This document shows positions 1 to 6,913 of a stretch of DNA of 16,243 nt, one piece after another. The stretch comes from Nitrospinota bacterium. Its GTDB lineage: Bacteria > Nitrospinota > Nitrospinia > UBA9942. Made by a program: the position numbers and the translations under genes. The DNA lies in contig JACQEW010000226.1 in the NCBI GenBank assembly GCA_016200365.1, forward strand, positions 1 through 16,243, read 5' to 3'. Numbering within the stretch: position 1 is the stretch's first letter; every line of letters starts with the position of its first letter. The notes beneath the pieces were generated by a model. That model was given only the letters and a program-made list of their open reading frames with translations. It had not been told where the DNA came from and did no database searches.

Positions 1-606
1 ATCAATCAAATCTTTATTCGGGAGTTTTAAAGCGGTGCCGACCTTTGCTGTGAATCTCGCCACCCTTTTAGAATGTCCGCCGAGAAATGGGTCGTATACC
101 TCCACCAGCCCTGATGTAATCCTGATAGTGTTGATAAAGCTTTCCTTAAGCTTTTCATGCAGCGTCTGAACCTCTTTTGTCCGCTCTGCTACCTTTTTCT
201 CCAGATTCGCCTGATAATCCCTGTTTTCTATTATAAGCCTTCTATGCTCCGAGGCTTTTTGAATTTCAAGGAGGAGGTTTTCAAGATTTACAGGTTTTGA
301 CAGGTAGCCGTGCGCCCCTTCCTTCATGCACTCAATTGCAGTTGATAAATCCCCGATTGCAGTCGCCATGATTACCTCTATATCGGGATAATCCTTTTTG
401 ATATTTTTCAGGCATTCTACCCCGTTCATATTAGGCATCCTGATATCGAGGATGACGACATCGGGTTTAAAGGTCTTCAGTTTTTCGAGAGCCTCTGTCC
501 CGCTGTGAACGTTGGAGACCTCAAAGCCCTTTGTTTTAAGGAATCGCTCCAGCAGGTCGCATGCCATCGGCTCGTCATCGGCTATTAAGACAGGAATTTT
601 GGTCAT
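1..606 (-). CDS. Response regulator with C-terminal HD-GYP domain (partial, cut by window edge)
   Basis: The first 202 codons of a two-component response regulator read leftward from ATG at 606 and run off the window. Residues 1-120 are a receiver domain: acidic pair D10/D11, phospho-acceptor D54 in VILDIRMP, T82 and K104 in the SKPVN motif. A charged helical linker (about 120-155) follows. From about residue 158 the sequence GLVEVYDPF-GGHSKRVARF matches the start of an HD-GYP phosphodiesterase domain, with the first ligand histidine at H178. The HD and GYP motifs themselves lie outside the window. HD-GYP enzymes hydrolyse cyclic-di-GMP, so this is the likely output protein of the kinase upstream on the same strand (856-2967). 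There is no Shine-Dalgarno sequence, but a perfect TATAAT lies about 10 bases upstream of the start. RpfG-type identity is likely; the activity cannot be confirmed from the fragment. Confidence 0.88.
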   Translation of the reverse strand, partial: MTKIPVLIADDEPMACDLLERFLKTKGFEVSNVHSGTEALEKLKTFKPDVVILDIRMPNMNGVECLKNIKKDYPDIEVIMATAIGDLSTAIECMKEGAHGYLSKPVNLENLLLEIQKASEHRRLIIENRDYQANLEKKVAERTKEVQTLHEKLKESFINTIRITSGLVEVYDPFLGGHSKRVARFTAKVGTALKLPNKDLID

Positions 607-615
607 GTTAAGGAA

Positions 616-621
616 ATTATA
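616..621 (-). promoter_or_regulatory. Perfect -10 hexamer close to the start of the HD-GYP response regulator
   Basis: Read on the minus strand this is TATAAT, with only 9 bases between it and the ATG at 606. Transcription would begin about 3-5 bases before the start codon, giving an almost leaderless mRNA, which agrees with the missing Shine-Dalgarno sequence. No good -35 hexamer is visible at the usual spacing because that position lies in the repeat island. Moderate to low confidence. Confidence 0.4.
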
Positions 622-632
622 AAACCCAGTTA

Positions 633-840
633 TTTAACGCAAAGTCGCAAAGAGGAGAAAAAAGACGCAAAAAAAAGCAAAGAAACTTTAACGCAAAGAC
701 GCAAAGTTTAAAAGAAAGAGACAAAGAGTATTTACTTTTTTTGATTTTCTTAGCGTCTTTATGTTACCCTTTGCACCTTTGCGTTAAAAGCTTATATTTT
801 CTTTCTGGACTTTCTTCTTTTCTTTGCGTCTTTGCGTTAA
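633..840. repeat. Palindromic word-repeat island (ACGCAAAG words)
   Basis: The gap between the kinase and the HD-GYP regulator is built of the 8-base word ACGCAAAG and its complement. Words are seen at 635-652 and 688-706, and complementary words at 777-787 and 822-840. The 19-base segment 688-706 is an exact inverted match to 822-840. The left arm is A-rich and the right arm T-rich on the plus strand. Both flanking genes are on the minus strand, so the transcript between them could fold into a long hairpin. No ORF in it is convincing. Confidence 0.85.
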
Positions 841-855
841 AAATCAGGTTTTTGT

Positions 856-2967
856 TCATAAAGGCAATTTTATTATAAATTTCGCCCCCTCTCCAACTTT
901 ATTCTCCAGCTCAATCTTTCCCCCATGTTTTTCTATTATATCCTTTGCAATGGATAATCCAAGTCCCGTCCCTTTTCCTTCTGCCTTCGTTGTGAAGAAG
1001 GGTTTGAATATATTTGCCATCTTATCCTCTGGAATTCCCAATCCTGTGTCTGCAAAGGCTATCTCTGTCATATTGTCTGTCTTTTTTGTGGTTATCCCTA
1101 TTTCCCCCTTCCATCCCTCAGCCTTCAATTTTCCGCTCTTTATCCTTTTCTGCTTTTCATTCATTGAATCCCTCGCATTGTTAATCAGGTTTAAAAATAC
1201 CTGTGCAATCTGGTCCGAATCTCCCTTTATCATTGGCAAATCCTTCTGAAAATCCCTTACAAAAAGGATATTCTCCGTCCTCATCTCATATTCTACAAGC
1301 ATGATAGTCTTTTCCAAAAGGGTGTTTATATTAATATCCTTTATCTCGTGCTTCCTTTTCCTTGCGAAATCCAGCAGATTGTCTATTATCTTTACCGAGC
1401 GGTCTATCTGCTGGGCAACTGTTTTATATATTTTCTTTTTCTCGGGGTCGTTCTCTTCCATATCGAGTATCTGTATATTTCCTGAGATAATATTAAGGGG
1501 GTTTTTAATTTCATGGGCAACCCCTGCTGCAAGCTGTCCCATACCTGCAAGTTTTTCCTGTCGCATCATTTCATGTTCAACCTGTTTTCTTTCGGTTAAA
1601 TCGCGAATAATCCCCGTGAAGATATAGGAATTTCCTGTTTTTAGCTCGGACAGGCTCAGCTCTATCGGGACAATGAAGCCATCTTTTCTTAAACCTTCGA
1701 GCTCGATAGTTTTGCCTATGGCTTTACCCTCGCCTGTTTCGATATGCCTCTTGAAACCTTCTATATGTTTATTTCTATAATCCTCAGGAATGATAATATC
1801 GATAAGTTTGCCCATAATTTCATATTTGGAGTAGCCGAAAATTTTCGAGGCGGAATCGTTCCATTGTATTATCTCGCGTGCCTCATTTACGGAGATTATG
1901 GCATCTGTGGAGGTCTCTACCAATCCGCGGTATCTCTCCTCGCTTATCTTTAACGATTCTTTCATCTTTTTACGCTCTGTAATATCCGTTAATATGCCAA
2001 GAATCGCCTTTTCTCCCTCATAATCTATTAAAGCAGTATTTAGTATTACTTCGATTCTTTTATTGTCCTTAGTAATAATGGCATATTCATAAGGCTCAAC
2101 CTCTTCACCCTTTATGTGCCTATTGAACCTTGTCTTTACCATCTCTATATATTCAGGTGCAATAAGGCTTAAGAAATTAAAATCAGGCGAATAAAACTCC
2201 TCTCTTTTATACTTCATCACCTCCTCGCATTTTCTATTGGCATAAACAACCCTTCTCTTTTTATTAATGAAAACCATATTCGGCAGTTGTTCAACAAGGC
2301 TTCTAAACCTATTCTCCGATGCCAGCAATTCCTCCTCATTTCTGGCTGCAATTCGGGAATAGAAAAGGATATAGACGAGACAGATGACGAGGAACATGAT
2401 AGCCCCTGTAATCATAGTAATCCATGCCTGCCTCCATGCCATGTTATGTTTTTCTAAAACATTTTTATATTCCTCAAGGTCAATCTCCCTCCATCTCTTG
2501 AGCATCTCTATTGCAGGATAGCCCCACTTATAATCCATCTCCTCCATAAGTCCCGCCGCATCTTTATTACCAAGAGGGTCAGGGATTGCAAATATCTTTA
2601 AGGAGATTTCATTTATATTCTTCCATGCACCCTTTACATCTTTAAGTATCTCCCTCTCCTCAGATGTTATTGCTATTTCTTCCACTGCCTTAAATTGCTC
2701 TTCAATCTTCTTTGAGATACCACTAAAATCATCGGCATATCTCTTATCCCCTGTGATTATATAGTCATTGACAGGCATCAATCCACTATCTAATGAGAGT
2801 CTCAGGTCTGTAACCTTAATCCTTTCTTTTGATATATCATCAAGCCTTTGTGCCTTATTGTAGAGATTGTTTAGGAGATAACCTGAGACGATAACGACAA
2901 TAACCGTGAGAGGAAGGATTGGGGCAAAAAATAAAAGGATTATCTTTGTGCGGATTTTAAGAGACAT
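856..2967 (-). CDS. Membrane-bound sensor histidine kinase (helical sensor-PAS-PAS-HisKA-HATPase)
   Basis: A 703-residue two-component sensor kinase. The start at 2967 (MSLKIRTK) is chosen because TAAGGAGGGT lies just upstream (2971-2980); the open frame extends 49 codons further but without a ribosome site or family resemblance. Order of parts: TM1 about 10-32; an extracytoplasmic helical region of about 150 residues resembling four-helix-bundle or CHASE3-like sensors (motif NDYIITGDKRY near 68); TM2 about 182-204; PAS about 218-330; PAS about 340-460; HisKA with H485 in AHEIKNPL; HATPase with N-box N593-N597, G1 box DTGLGIP at 640 and G2 box GKGTGLGLS at 664. All catalytic motifs are intact. 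The signal is unknown. It is followed on the same strand by a REC/HD-GYP protein, its probable partner. The N-box to G1 region carries an unusually long Lys/Gly-rich insert (about 604-624). Confidence 0.93.
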   Translation of the reverse strand: MSLKIRTKIILLFFAPILPLTVIVVIVSGYLLNNLYNKAQRLDDISKERIKVTDLRLSLDSGLMPVNDYIITGDKRYADDFSGISKKIEEQFKAVEEIAITSEEREILKDVKGAWKNINEISLKIFAIPDPLGNKDAAGLMEEMDYKWGYPAIEMLKRWREIDLEEYKNVLEKHNMAWRQAWITMITGAIMFLVICLVYILFYSRIAARNEEELLASENRFRSLVEQLPNMVFINKKRRVVYANRKCEEVMKYKREEFYSPDFNFLSLIAPEYIEMVKTRFNRHIKGEEVEPYEYAIITKDNKRIEVILNTALIDYEGEKAILGILTDITERKKMKESLKISEERYRGLVETSTDAIISVNEAREIIQWNDSASKIFGYSKYEIMGKLIDIIIPEDYRNKHIEGFKRHIETGEGKAIGKTIELEGLRKDGFIVPIELSLSELKTGNSYIFTGIIRDLTERKQVEHEMMRQEKLAGMGQLAAGVAHEIKNPLNIISGNIQILDMEENDPEKKKIYKTVAQQIDRSVKIIDNLLDFARKRKHEIKDININTLLEKTIMLVEYEMRTENILFVRDFQKDLPMIKGDSDQIAQVFLNLINNARDSMNEKQKRIKSGKLKAEGWKGEIGITTKKTDNMTEIAFADTGLGIPEDKMANIFKPFFTTKAEGKGTGLGLSIAKDIIEKHGGKIELENKVGEGAKFIIKLPL

Positions 2968-3051
2968 TAGACCCTCCTTAAATTTTACGGGAGACAATAT
3001 TTGTGAATTACTATACCTCAAAATAGGGTAAGGTGGAAGCAAGAAATTATC

Positions 3052-3080
3052 TTGACTTCTCTCTCCAGTTCCGTTATTTT
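3052..3080 (+). promoter_or_regulatory. Candidate promoter for the toxin-antitoxin pair
   Basis: TTGACT at 3052-3057 and TATTTT at 3075-3080 are separated by 17 bases, a plausible sigma-70 type promoter. It lies in the 134-base gap between the divergent kinase (start 2967) and the antitoxin-like gene (start 3102). The -10 matches consensus at four of six positions, so this is a tentative call. Confidence 0.4.
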
Positions 3081-3101
3081 GAGATAAAAGAGGTGATAAA
3101 T

Positions 3102-3284
3102 ATGCCCACAACACTACAAGAGGCTGTTGAATTAATTAAAGATTTTAAAAGACCCGTTAAGACAAAAAAAAATATTGCCGGCGGCTTGCTTGGAAAGTAT
3201 AAAGGCATAGTTCATTCTGAAAAGACATCCACAGAGATAATAAAGGAGTTAAGAGAATCTTTATATGGCAAAATCAAAGAATAA
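3102..3284 (+). CDS. Putative VapB-type antitoxin
   Basis: A 60-residue protein immediately upstream of a PIN-domain toxin gene, so most likely its antitoxin. The start at 3102 (MPTTLQEAV) is chosen because AGAGGTGA lies at a good distance upstream; the frame stays open to 3033 but without a ribosome site there. The sequence is basic and predicted helical at the C-terminus (STEIIKELRESLYGK), the kind of tail that wraps around VapC toxins in known VapB proteins. I cannot assign an N-terminal DNA-binding fold with certainty. Three bases separate its stop from the toxin start, indicating translational coupling. The role is inferred mainly from position. Confidence 0.65.
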   Translation: MPTTLQEAVELIKDFKRPVKTKKNIAGGLLGKYKGIVHSEKTSTEIIKELRESLYGKIKE

Positions 3285-3287
3285 TCT

Positions 3288-3743
3288 ATGGAATCTTCAA
3301 AAGTTCTTCTGGATACCGATGTTATAGTAAACTGGCTTACAAAAGAAATTGAAACTGCATCTAATAAAGAACTCTGGAAAGCCCCTTATGAGATTATCAA
3401 GCTTATAGAAGCAAAAAAAGTATCTGGAATTATATCCATTACAACCCTTTTTGAGATTCGATTTCTCCTCCGAAGAAAGAAAAAATATAGTTTAAGACAA
3501 ATTGAAGAGGACATAAGAAAAATTACTGTTATATTGGATGTTATTATCCCCGATGAAATACATCTCATTAAAGCAAACACCTTGCAGGCTGATTTACCAC
3601 TTGACCCCTTTGACGCCATCCATCTATCGCTTTCCATTGGTTTAAGTCCTATTACTCTGCTGTCACGGGATAGGGAGTTTATTCATATTTCAAGACAATT
3701 TATAAGGGGCATGACCCCTGAAGAGTTTTTAGATACATTGTAG
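3288..3743 (+). CDS. PIN-domain ribonuclease toxin (VapC family)
   Basis: 151 residues, normal VapC size. The PIN-domain acidic residues are all present: D9 in LLDTDV, E56 in TTLFEIRFLL, D109 in DPFDAIHL and D128 in SRDREF. Such proteins are Mg-dependent ribonucleases that cleave tRNA or rRNA when free of antitoxin. The start at 3288 lacks a clear Shine-Dalgarno sequence and follows the antitoxin stop by three bases, so it is probably translated by coupling. The pair sits between two divergent signalling genes, a typical location for a mobile or recently acquired toxin-antitoxin module. The catalytic site looks intact, so there is no sign of decay. Confidence 0.85.
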   Translation: MESSKVLLDTDVIVNWLTKEIETASNKELWKAPYEIIKLIEAKKVSGIISITTLFEIRFLLRRKKKYSLRQIEEDIRKITVILDVIIPDEIHLIKANTLQADLPLDPFDAIHLSLSIGLSPITLLSRDREFIHISRQFIRGMTPEEFLDTL

Positions 3744-3765
3744 GGGTTTCTGTCATTGATACTCT

Positions 3766-5364
3766 ATGGATATACCGAAGATTTTAATTGTAGACGATGA
3801 TGAGTTAGTAAGGACGATGCTTAGAGAGTTCTTTACCCGTAAAGGCTATGGAGTAGAGGTAAAGAAGAATGGAGAAGAAGCGCTCGATGCAATGAAAAGT
3901 AATATCTTCGATTTGGCGATGGTGGATATAAAAATGCCCGGTATGGATGGTATTACACTTATGAGCAGGATAAAGCAAATATCCGAAAACCTGCCTGTGA
4001 TTATTATAACAGGCTATCCTGACATGAATAATATACTATCTGCATTAAAAGGCGGTGCCTTTGATTTTAAGAGAAAGCCTATTAACCTGGATGGGCTGCT
4101 TTTTACTGTGGAAGAGGCTGTAAGAAAGATAAGGCTGATACGAGAGAATAAGAGCCTGGTGGATGAATTGAGAGAGACTAATCAGAATCTCCAGAGGATG
4201 CTGACTGAGAAGACAGAGAGCCTGACGAGAGAAAAGAGCAGACTGGAGTCAATGATAGACGGGATGAAAGAGGCGGTTGTATTCTGTGATGAAAACGATA
4301 GGATTGTAGATATTAATAAATATGCCCTTGACCTATTTAATGTTAAGAAGGAGGATGCGGTTGGCAAAGATATATATCTCCATCACAAAAAAGAGAGCTA
4401 TCCTAAAGTAAGATATGTGCTGGATACCTTTAAAAACCATAGGGAGCAGAATTATATGGAGTGGGACAGGTATATTGCAGATAGGTGGTTTAATCTAAGA
4501 TTTTCTGCTGTAAGGGACCATAATGGCAAGTATCTCGGCACAATCCTTAATCTCATTGATATTACCGATAGAAAGCTTGTGCAAATGCAGATGGTAAGGG
4601 TGGAAAAACTGGCTTCTATCGGCGGTCTTACTGCAGGTATGGCTCATGAGATTTTAAACCCCCTTAATATAATATCGGGAAATATACAGATAAAGCTGAC
4701 AGAGAAGGATATTACCGCCGAGGAGAGAAGGATGTATGAAGTTATGCAGAAACAGGTGGAGAGGATTGTAAATATCATTGATGGGCTGGAGAGGTTTTCA
4801 AAACAGAGAGAGCCAAAGAAGGAAGAGATTGATATACATATATTGATAGAAAAGGTGTTGTCCTTATTGGATTACGATTTTAAGCTTCAAAATATCGGTG
4901 TGGGAAAGGCATTTGATAAAGGTATTCCTTCTGTGATTGGAGATGCAGACCAGCTTGAGCAGGTTTTGATGATTATCCTAACCAATGCCAGAGATGCCTT
5001 GAATGAAAGGGAATTAAAAGAGGATGCGGAGAAGCTGGAGAGGATGCGATGGAAAAAAAAGATAAATATAATTACAATGGGATGCGGCCTGTCCCCGCAT
5101 GTTTTAAGCGGGGGGCAGAGAGGGGATGTATTGCCCGGCAACGGTAAATACCTGGCGATTGCTGTTTCCGATACAGGAGGGGGAATACCTGAAAGGATAA
5201 TTTCAAGAATCTTCGACCCCTTTTTTACTACGAAGCAGGAAGGAAAAGGGACAGGATTAGGATTGTCTATTGCACATGGAATAATGGAGGCTCTTGGAGG
5301 GAGGATAAAGGTCGAGAGCGAGATAGGGAAGGGGACGACCTTTACGATTTTACTGCCGTGCTAA
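3766..5364 (+). CDS. Hybrid REC-PAS-histidine kinase (soluble)
   Basis: 532 residues with no membrane segment. The N-terminal receiver domain (1-122) has D10-D12, D54 in MVDIKMPGM, T82 and K104. A coiled coil (about 125-160) follows, then PAS (about 160-272) and HisKA with H294 in AHEILNPL (Leu where Lys is usual). The HATPase has N-box N407, G1 box DTGGGIP at 469 and G2 box GKGTGLGLS at 493. It is closely related to the kinase at 856-2967 in the HisKA region (shared LNIISGNIQI). An N-terminal receiver suggests it takes phosphate from an upstream kinase and relays it. Its N-box to G1 segment is expanded by about 25 residues, including a stretch encoded by a GC-rich palindrome (5093-5113). No Shine-Dalgarno sequence precedes the ATG, which lies 22 bases after the toxin stop. 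Confidence 0.92.
   Translation: MDIPKILIVDDDELVRTMLREFFTRKGYGVEVKKNGEEALDAMKSNIFDLAMVDIKMPGMDGITLMSRIKQISENLPVIIITGYPDMNNILSALKGGAFDFKRKPINLDGLLFTVEEAVRKIRLIRENKSLVDELRETNQNLQRMLTEKTESLTREKSRLESMIDGMKEAVVFCDENDRIVDINKYALDLFNVKKEDAVGKDIYLHHKKESYPKVRYVLDTFKNHREQNYMEWDRYIADRWFNLRFSAVRDHNGKYLGTILNLIDITDRKLVQMQMVRVEKLASIGGLTAGMAHEILNPLNIISGNIQIKLTEKDITAEERRMYEVMQKQVERIVNIIDGLERFSKQREPKKEEIDIHILIEKVLSLLDYDFKLQNIGVGKAFDKGIPSVIGDADQLEQVLMIILTNARDALNERELKEDAEKLERMRWKKKINIITMGCGLSPHVLSGGQRGDVLPGNGKYLAIAVSDTGGGIPERIISRIFDPFFTTKQEGKGTGLGLSIAHGIMEALGGRIKVESEIGKGTTFTILLPC
5093..5113. repeat. GC-rich palindrome inside the kinase ATPase domain
   Basis: CCCCGC (5093-5098) and GCGGGG (5108-5113) form a hairpin with a 9-base loop, extendable outward with one bulge. 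It is read in frame as part of GLSPHVLSGGQRGD, between the N-box and G1 box of the kinase. The residues are atypical for the family and the GC content is higher than in the surrounding gene. This resembles an in-frame palindromic insertion placed where the ATP-lid region tolerates extra residues. Confidence 0.6.
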
Positions 5365-5383
5365 TCAAGGTTTTTTTTATGTT

Positions 5384-5480
5384 GTCATTCTGAGCCGAAG
5401 GCGAAGAATCTCGAATTTTGTGAAATGAATAATGAAAATTAAAGAGATTCTTCACTCTGCTTCGCTCCGTTCAGAATGAC
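5384..5480. repeat. Short palindromic element copy A (internal-deletion derivative of the GIY-YIG element)
   Basis: A 97-bp element with terminal inverted repeats at 5384-5412 (GTCATTCTGAGCC...) and 5444-5480 (ends CGTTCAGAATGAC). Between them is ATGAATAATGAAAATTAA, which is exactly the last codons (MNNEN and stop) of the GIY-YIG gene in copy B. The rest of that gene is absent. Copy A therefore looks like copy B after loss of its interior. A 14-base spacer separates it from copy B. The palindrome could also end transcription after the upstream kinase. Confidence 0.85.
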
Positions 5481-5494
5481 GCTTCTCGTTTGCT

Positions 5495-5855
5495 GTCATT
5501 CTGAGCGAAGCGAAGAATCTCGAATTATGCAAAAACTTTACTATACTTATATTGCTACTAACAAAAGAGATACAGTTTTATATACAGGTATTACCAGCAA
5601 TCTCGTAAAGCGGATGTATCAACACAAAGAGAAGATAGTAAAGGGATTTACTGAAAAGTACAATGTAAACAAGTTGATTTATTATGAAGTATTTAATAGC
5701 CCACAAGATGCAATAGCATCTGAGAAAAAAATCAAAGGATGGACAAGAGCAAAGAAAATTCAATTAATCAAAATAAAAAATCCAGAATTTAAAGACTTAA
5801 TGAATAATGAAAATTAAAGAGATTCTTCACTCCGCTTCGCTCCGTTCAGAATGAC
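5495..5855 (+). mobile_element. Palindromic element copy B carrying a GIY-YIG nuclease gene
   Basis: A 361-bp unit bounded by imperfect terminal inverted repeats at 5495-5521 and 5819-5855. The right end carries extra 5-base words (GCGAA-like), making it ten bases longer. The only gene inside is the GIY-YIG protein at 5527-5817, whose start codon follows the left repeat by five bases and whose stop abuts the right repeat. The segment 5799-5901 (right end, spacer and the start of copy C) repeats 5424-5526 at an exact 375-base offset with about three mismatches. Mobility is inferred from this architecture; no target-site duplication can be defined. Confidence 0.7.
5527..5817 (+). CDS. Small GIY-YIG nuclease domain protein
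   Basis: 96 residues, a complete single-domain GIY-YIG protein of the UvrC/YhbQ-like type. The motif is present as YYTYIAT (residues 5-11) and LYTGIT (18-23). Further conserved positions are R29, H33, metal-binding E66 in AIASEKKIKGW, and N85. I take the start at 5527: the frame is open back to 5476, but that stretch is the palindromic repeat and yields only the repeat-derived sequence CHSERSEESRI. No strong Shine-Dalgarno sequence is visible. The final residues MNNEN and the stop are encoded by repeat sequence also present in copy A. GIY-YIG domains cut DNA; whether this one acts on its own flanking palindromes is inference. Base composition is more AT-rich than in the neighbouring genes. 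Confidence 0.85.
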   Translation: MQKLYYTYIATNKRDTVLYTGITSNLVKRMYQHKEKIVKGFTEKYNVNKLIYYEVFNSPQDAIASEKKIKGWTRAKKIQLIKIKNPEFKDLMNNEN

Positions 5856-5869
5856 GTTTCTCGTTTGCT

Positions 5870-5896
5870 GTCATTCTGAGCGAAGCGAAGAATCTC
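5870..5896. repeat. Palindromic element copy C (left half only)
   Basis: A 27-base left terminal repeat identical to 5495-5521, following copy B after a 14-base spacer that differs from the A-B spacer by one base. No right terminal repeat follows; the sequence passes directly into the ribosome site and start of the REC gene at 5922. It may be the remnant of a third unit or the recombination partner of copy B's left end. Confidence 0.8.
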
Positions 5897-5921
5897 TAAT
5901 TTCGTAATGGGAGATTAATAT

Positions 5922-6290
5922 ATGATAAGAATCCTTGCTGTTGACGATGAGGTGGAAGTTTGCTCGATGGTAAAGCTGTATCTGACCAAGAAGGGGTATC
6001 AGGTCTTTACGGCTAACAGCGGTGAAGATGCAATAAAAATCGTGAAAGAGGAGAGACCCCACTTAGTGCTTCTCGATATAAGGATGCCGGGGATGGGCGG
6101 CATAGAGACCCTAAAACAGATAAAAGAAGCCGATAAGGAAATTGGTGTGATTATGGTTACTGCAGTTAAGGACGAGGAGACGGCAAAGGAGGCTCTAAAA
6201 CTCGGCGCAGACGACTACATAACAAAACCTGTGAATTTAAAGTATCTCGATGATGTCCTTATGGTGAAGATTGCAATGATGACGGGGTAA
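5922..6290 (+). CDS. Stand-alone receiver-domain response regulator (CheY-like)
   Basis: 122 residues consisting only of a receiver domain: D8/D9 acidic pair, phospho-acceptor D52 in LLDIRMPGM, T80 and K102 in ITKPVN. It has no output domain, so it works as a phosphorelay intermediate or by protein contact. GGGAG at 5909-5913 is a good ribosome site about eight bases before the ATG. The palindromic element ends 25 bases upstream, so the gene's leader borders the repeat. Neighbouring hybrid kinases on either side (3766-5364 and 6979-9075) are the likely phosphodonors. Confidence 0.92.
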   Translation: MIRILAVDDEVEVCSMVKLYLTKKGYQVFTANSGEDAIKIVKEERPHLVLLDIRMPGMGGIETLKQIKEADKEIGVIMVTAVKDEETAKEALKLGADDYITKPVNLKYLDDVLMVKIAMMTG

Positions 6291-6300
6291 AAAGAAATAA

Positions 6301-6440
6301 TCACACAAAGACACGAAGAACACAAAGAAACATCATAAATCTATTAAGAAGCCAGGAGTCCATAAATTGTTTTTTTCATGGTTTTATGGTTTCCTTATTT
6401 TTTTCTTTTTTTCCTTTGTGTCCTTTGTGGCTTTGTGTGA
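6301..6440. repeat. Palindromic word-repeat island (CACAAAGA words)
   Basis: Arm 6301-6330 is an inverted match to 6411-6440 with four mismatches in 30 bases. The words are of the ACACAAAG / CTTTGTGT type with a period of 8-9 bases. The 80-base interior includes a short ATGGTTTT-type word repeat. The left arm is A-rich and the right arm T-rich. The island fills almost the whole gap between the REC gene and rnhA, so it may terminate the first or fold in the leader of the second. No gene is seen in it. Confidence 0.85.
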
Positions 6441-6451
6441 GAAAAGAATAC

Positions 6452-6913
6452 ATGAAAAAGGTCTTTATTTATGCGGATGGCGCGTGCAGGGGAAACCCGG
6501 GTCCAGGCGGATACGGGGTTATTCTAAAGTATAATGATAAAACAAAGGAGATTAAGGGGGCTGAAGGAAAAACAACAAACAATAAAATGGAGATGACTGC
6601 GGCTATCGAAGGATTGAAGACCCTGAAAGAGCCGTGCCATGTAACCGTAGTTTCGGATTCGAACTATCTTGTCCAGGGGATGACAAAGTGGATTAAGACA
6701 TGGTTAAAGAAAGGATGGAAGACTGCCGATAAAAACCCTGTTAAAAATAAGGAGTTGTGGGAGGAGTTGATTAATTTATCAAAAAGGCATAAGATTGAGT
6801 GGAAGTGGATAAAGGGTCACAACGGTCATATTGAAAATGAAAGGGCTGATAAGCTGGCAAATGAGGCAATAGAACAACTAACTAATAACCAACAACTAAC
6901 AACTAACAACTGA
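6452..6913 (+). CDS. rnhA: Ribonuclease HI
   Basis: 153 residues, normal for RNase HI; hydrolyses the RNA strand of RNA-DNA hybrids. Catalytic residues visible: D9 in YADGACRGNPGPGG, E47 in NNKMEM, D69 in SDSNYL, H123 in KGHNGH and D133 in NERADKLAN. There is no N-terminal hybrid-binding domain. The start at 6452 (MKKVFIYADG) fits the family; the frame continues 22 codons upstream through the repeat island but that part is hydrophobic repeat translation. The C-terminal dozen residues (QLTNNQQLTTNN) are encoded by the AACTAAC heptamer array that continues past the stop, so the protein tail is made from repeat DNA. Enzyme function should be unaffected. Confidence 0.95.
   Translation: MKKVFIYADGACRGNPGPGGYGVILKYNDKTKEIKGAEGKTTNNKMEMTAAIEGLKTLKEPCHVTVVSDSNYLVQGMTKWIKTWLKKGWKTADKNPVKNKELWEELINLSKRHKIEWKWIKGHNGHIENERADKLANEAIEQLTNNQQLTTNN

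Noticed and set aside
824..1953. Plus-strand open frames inside the kinase gene (824-1249, 1301-1627, 1744-1953)
   Set aside because: They lie antisense to intact kinase domains, have no ribosome sites and encode low-complexity hydrophobic sequence expected from the opposite strand.
2968..3114. N-terminal extension of the membrane kinase up to 3114
   Set aside because: No ribosome site, no family resemblance, and it would overlap the antitoxin start. TAAGGAGGGT precedes the ATG at 2967.
5476..5526. Longer start for the GIY-YIG gene at 5476
   Set aside because: The extra 17 codons are translated repeat (CHSERSEESRI), with no ribosome site. Family members begin at the MQKLYYTYI equivalent.
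5384..5896. CRISPR-like array (repeat, short spacer, repeat)
   Set aside because: Only a few units of very different length occur, the 14-base spacers are nearly identical to each other, and the repeats are terminal palindromes around a gene. No cas genes are present.
6386..6451. N-terminal hydrophobic extension of RNase HI resembling a signal sequence
   Set aside because: It is the translation of the CTTTGTGT repeat arm; RNase HI is cytoplasmic and the family start is MKKVFIYADG.
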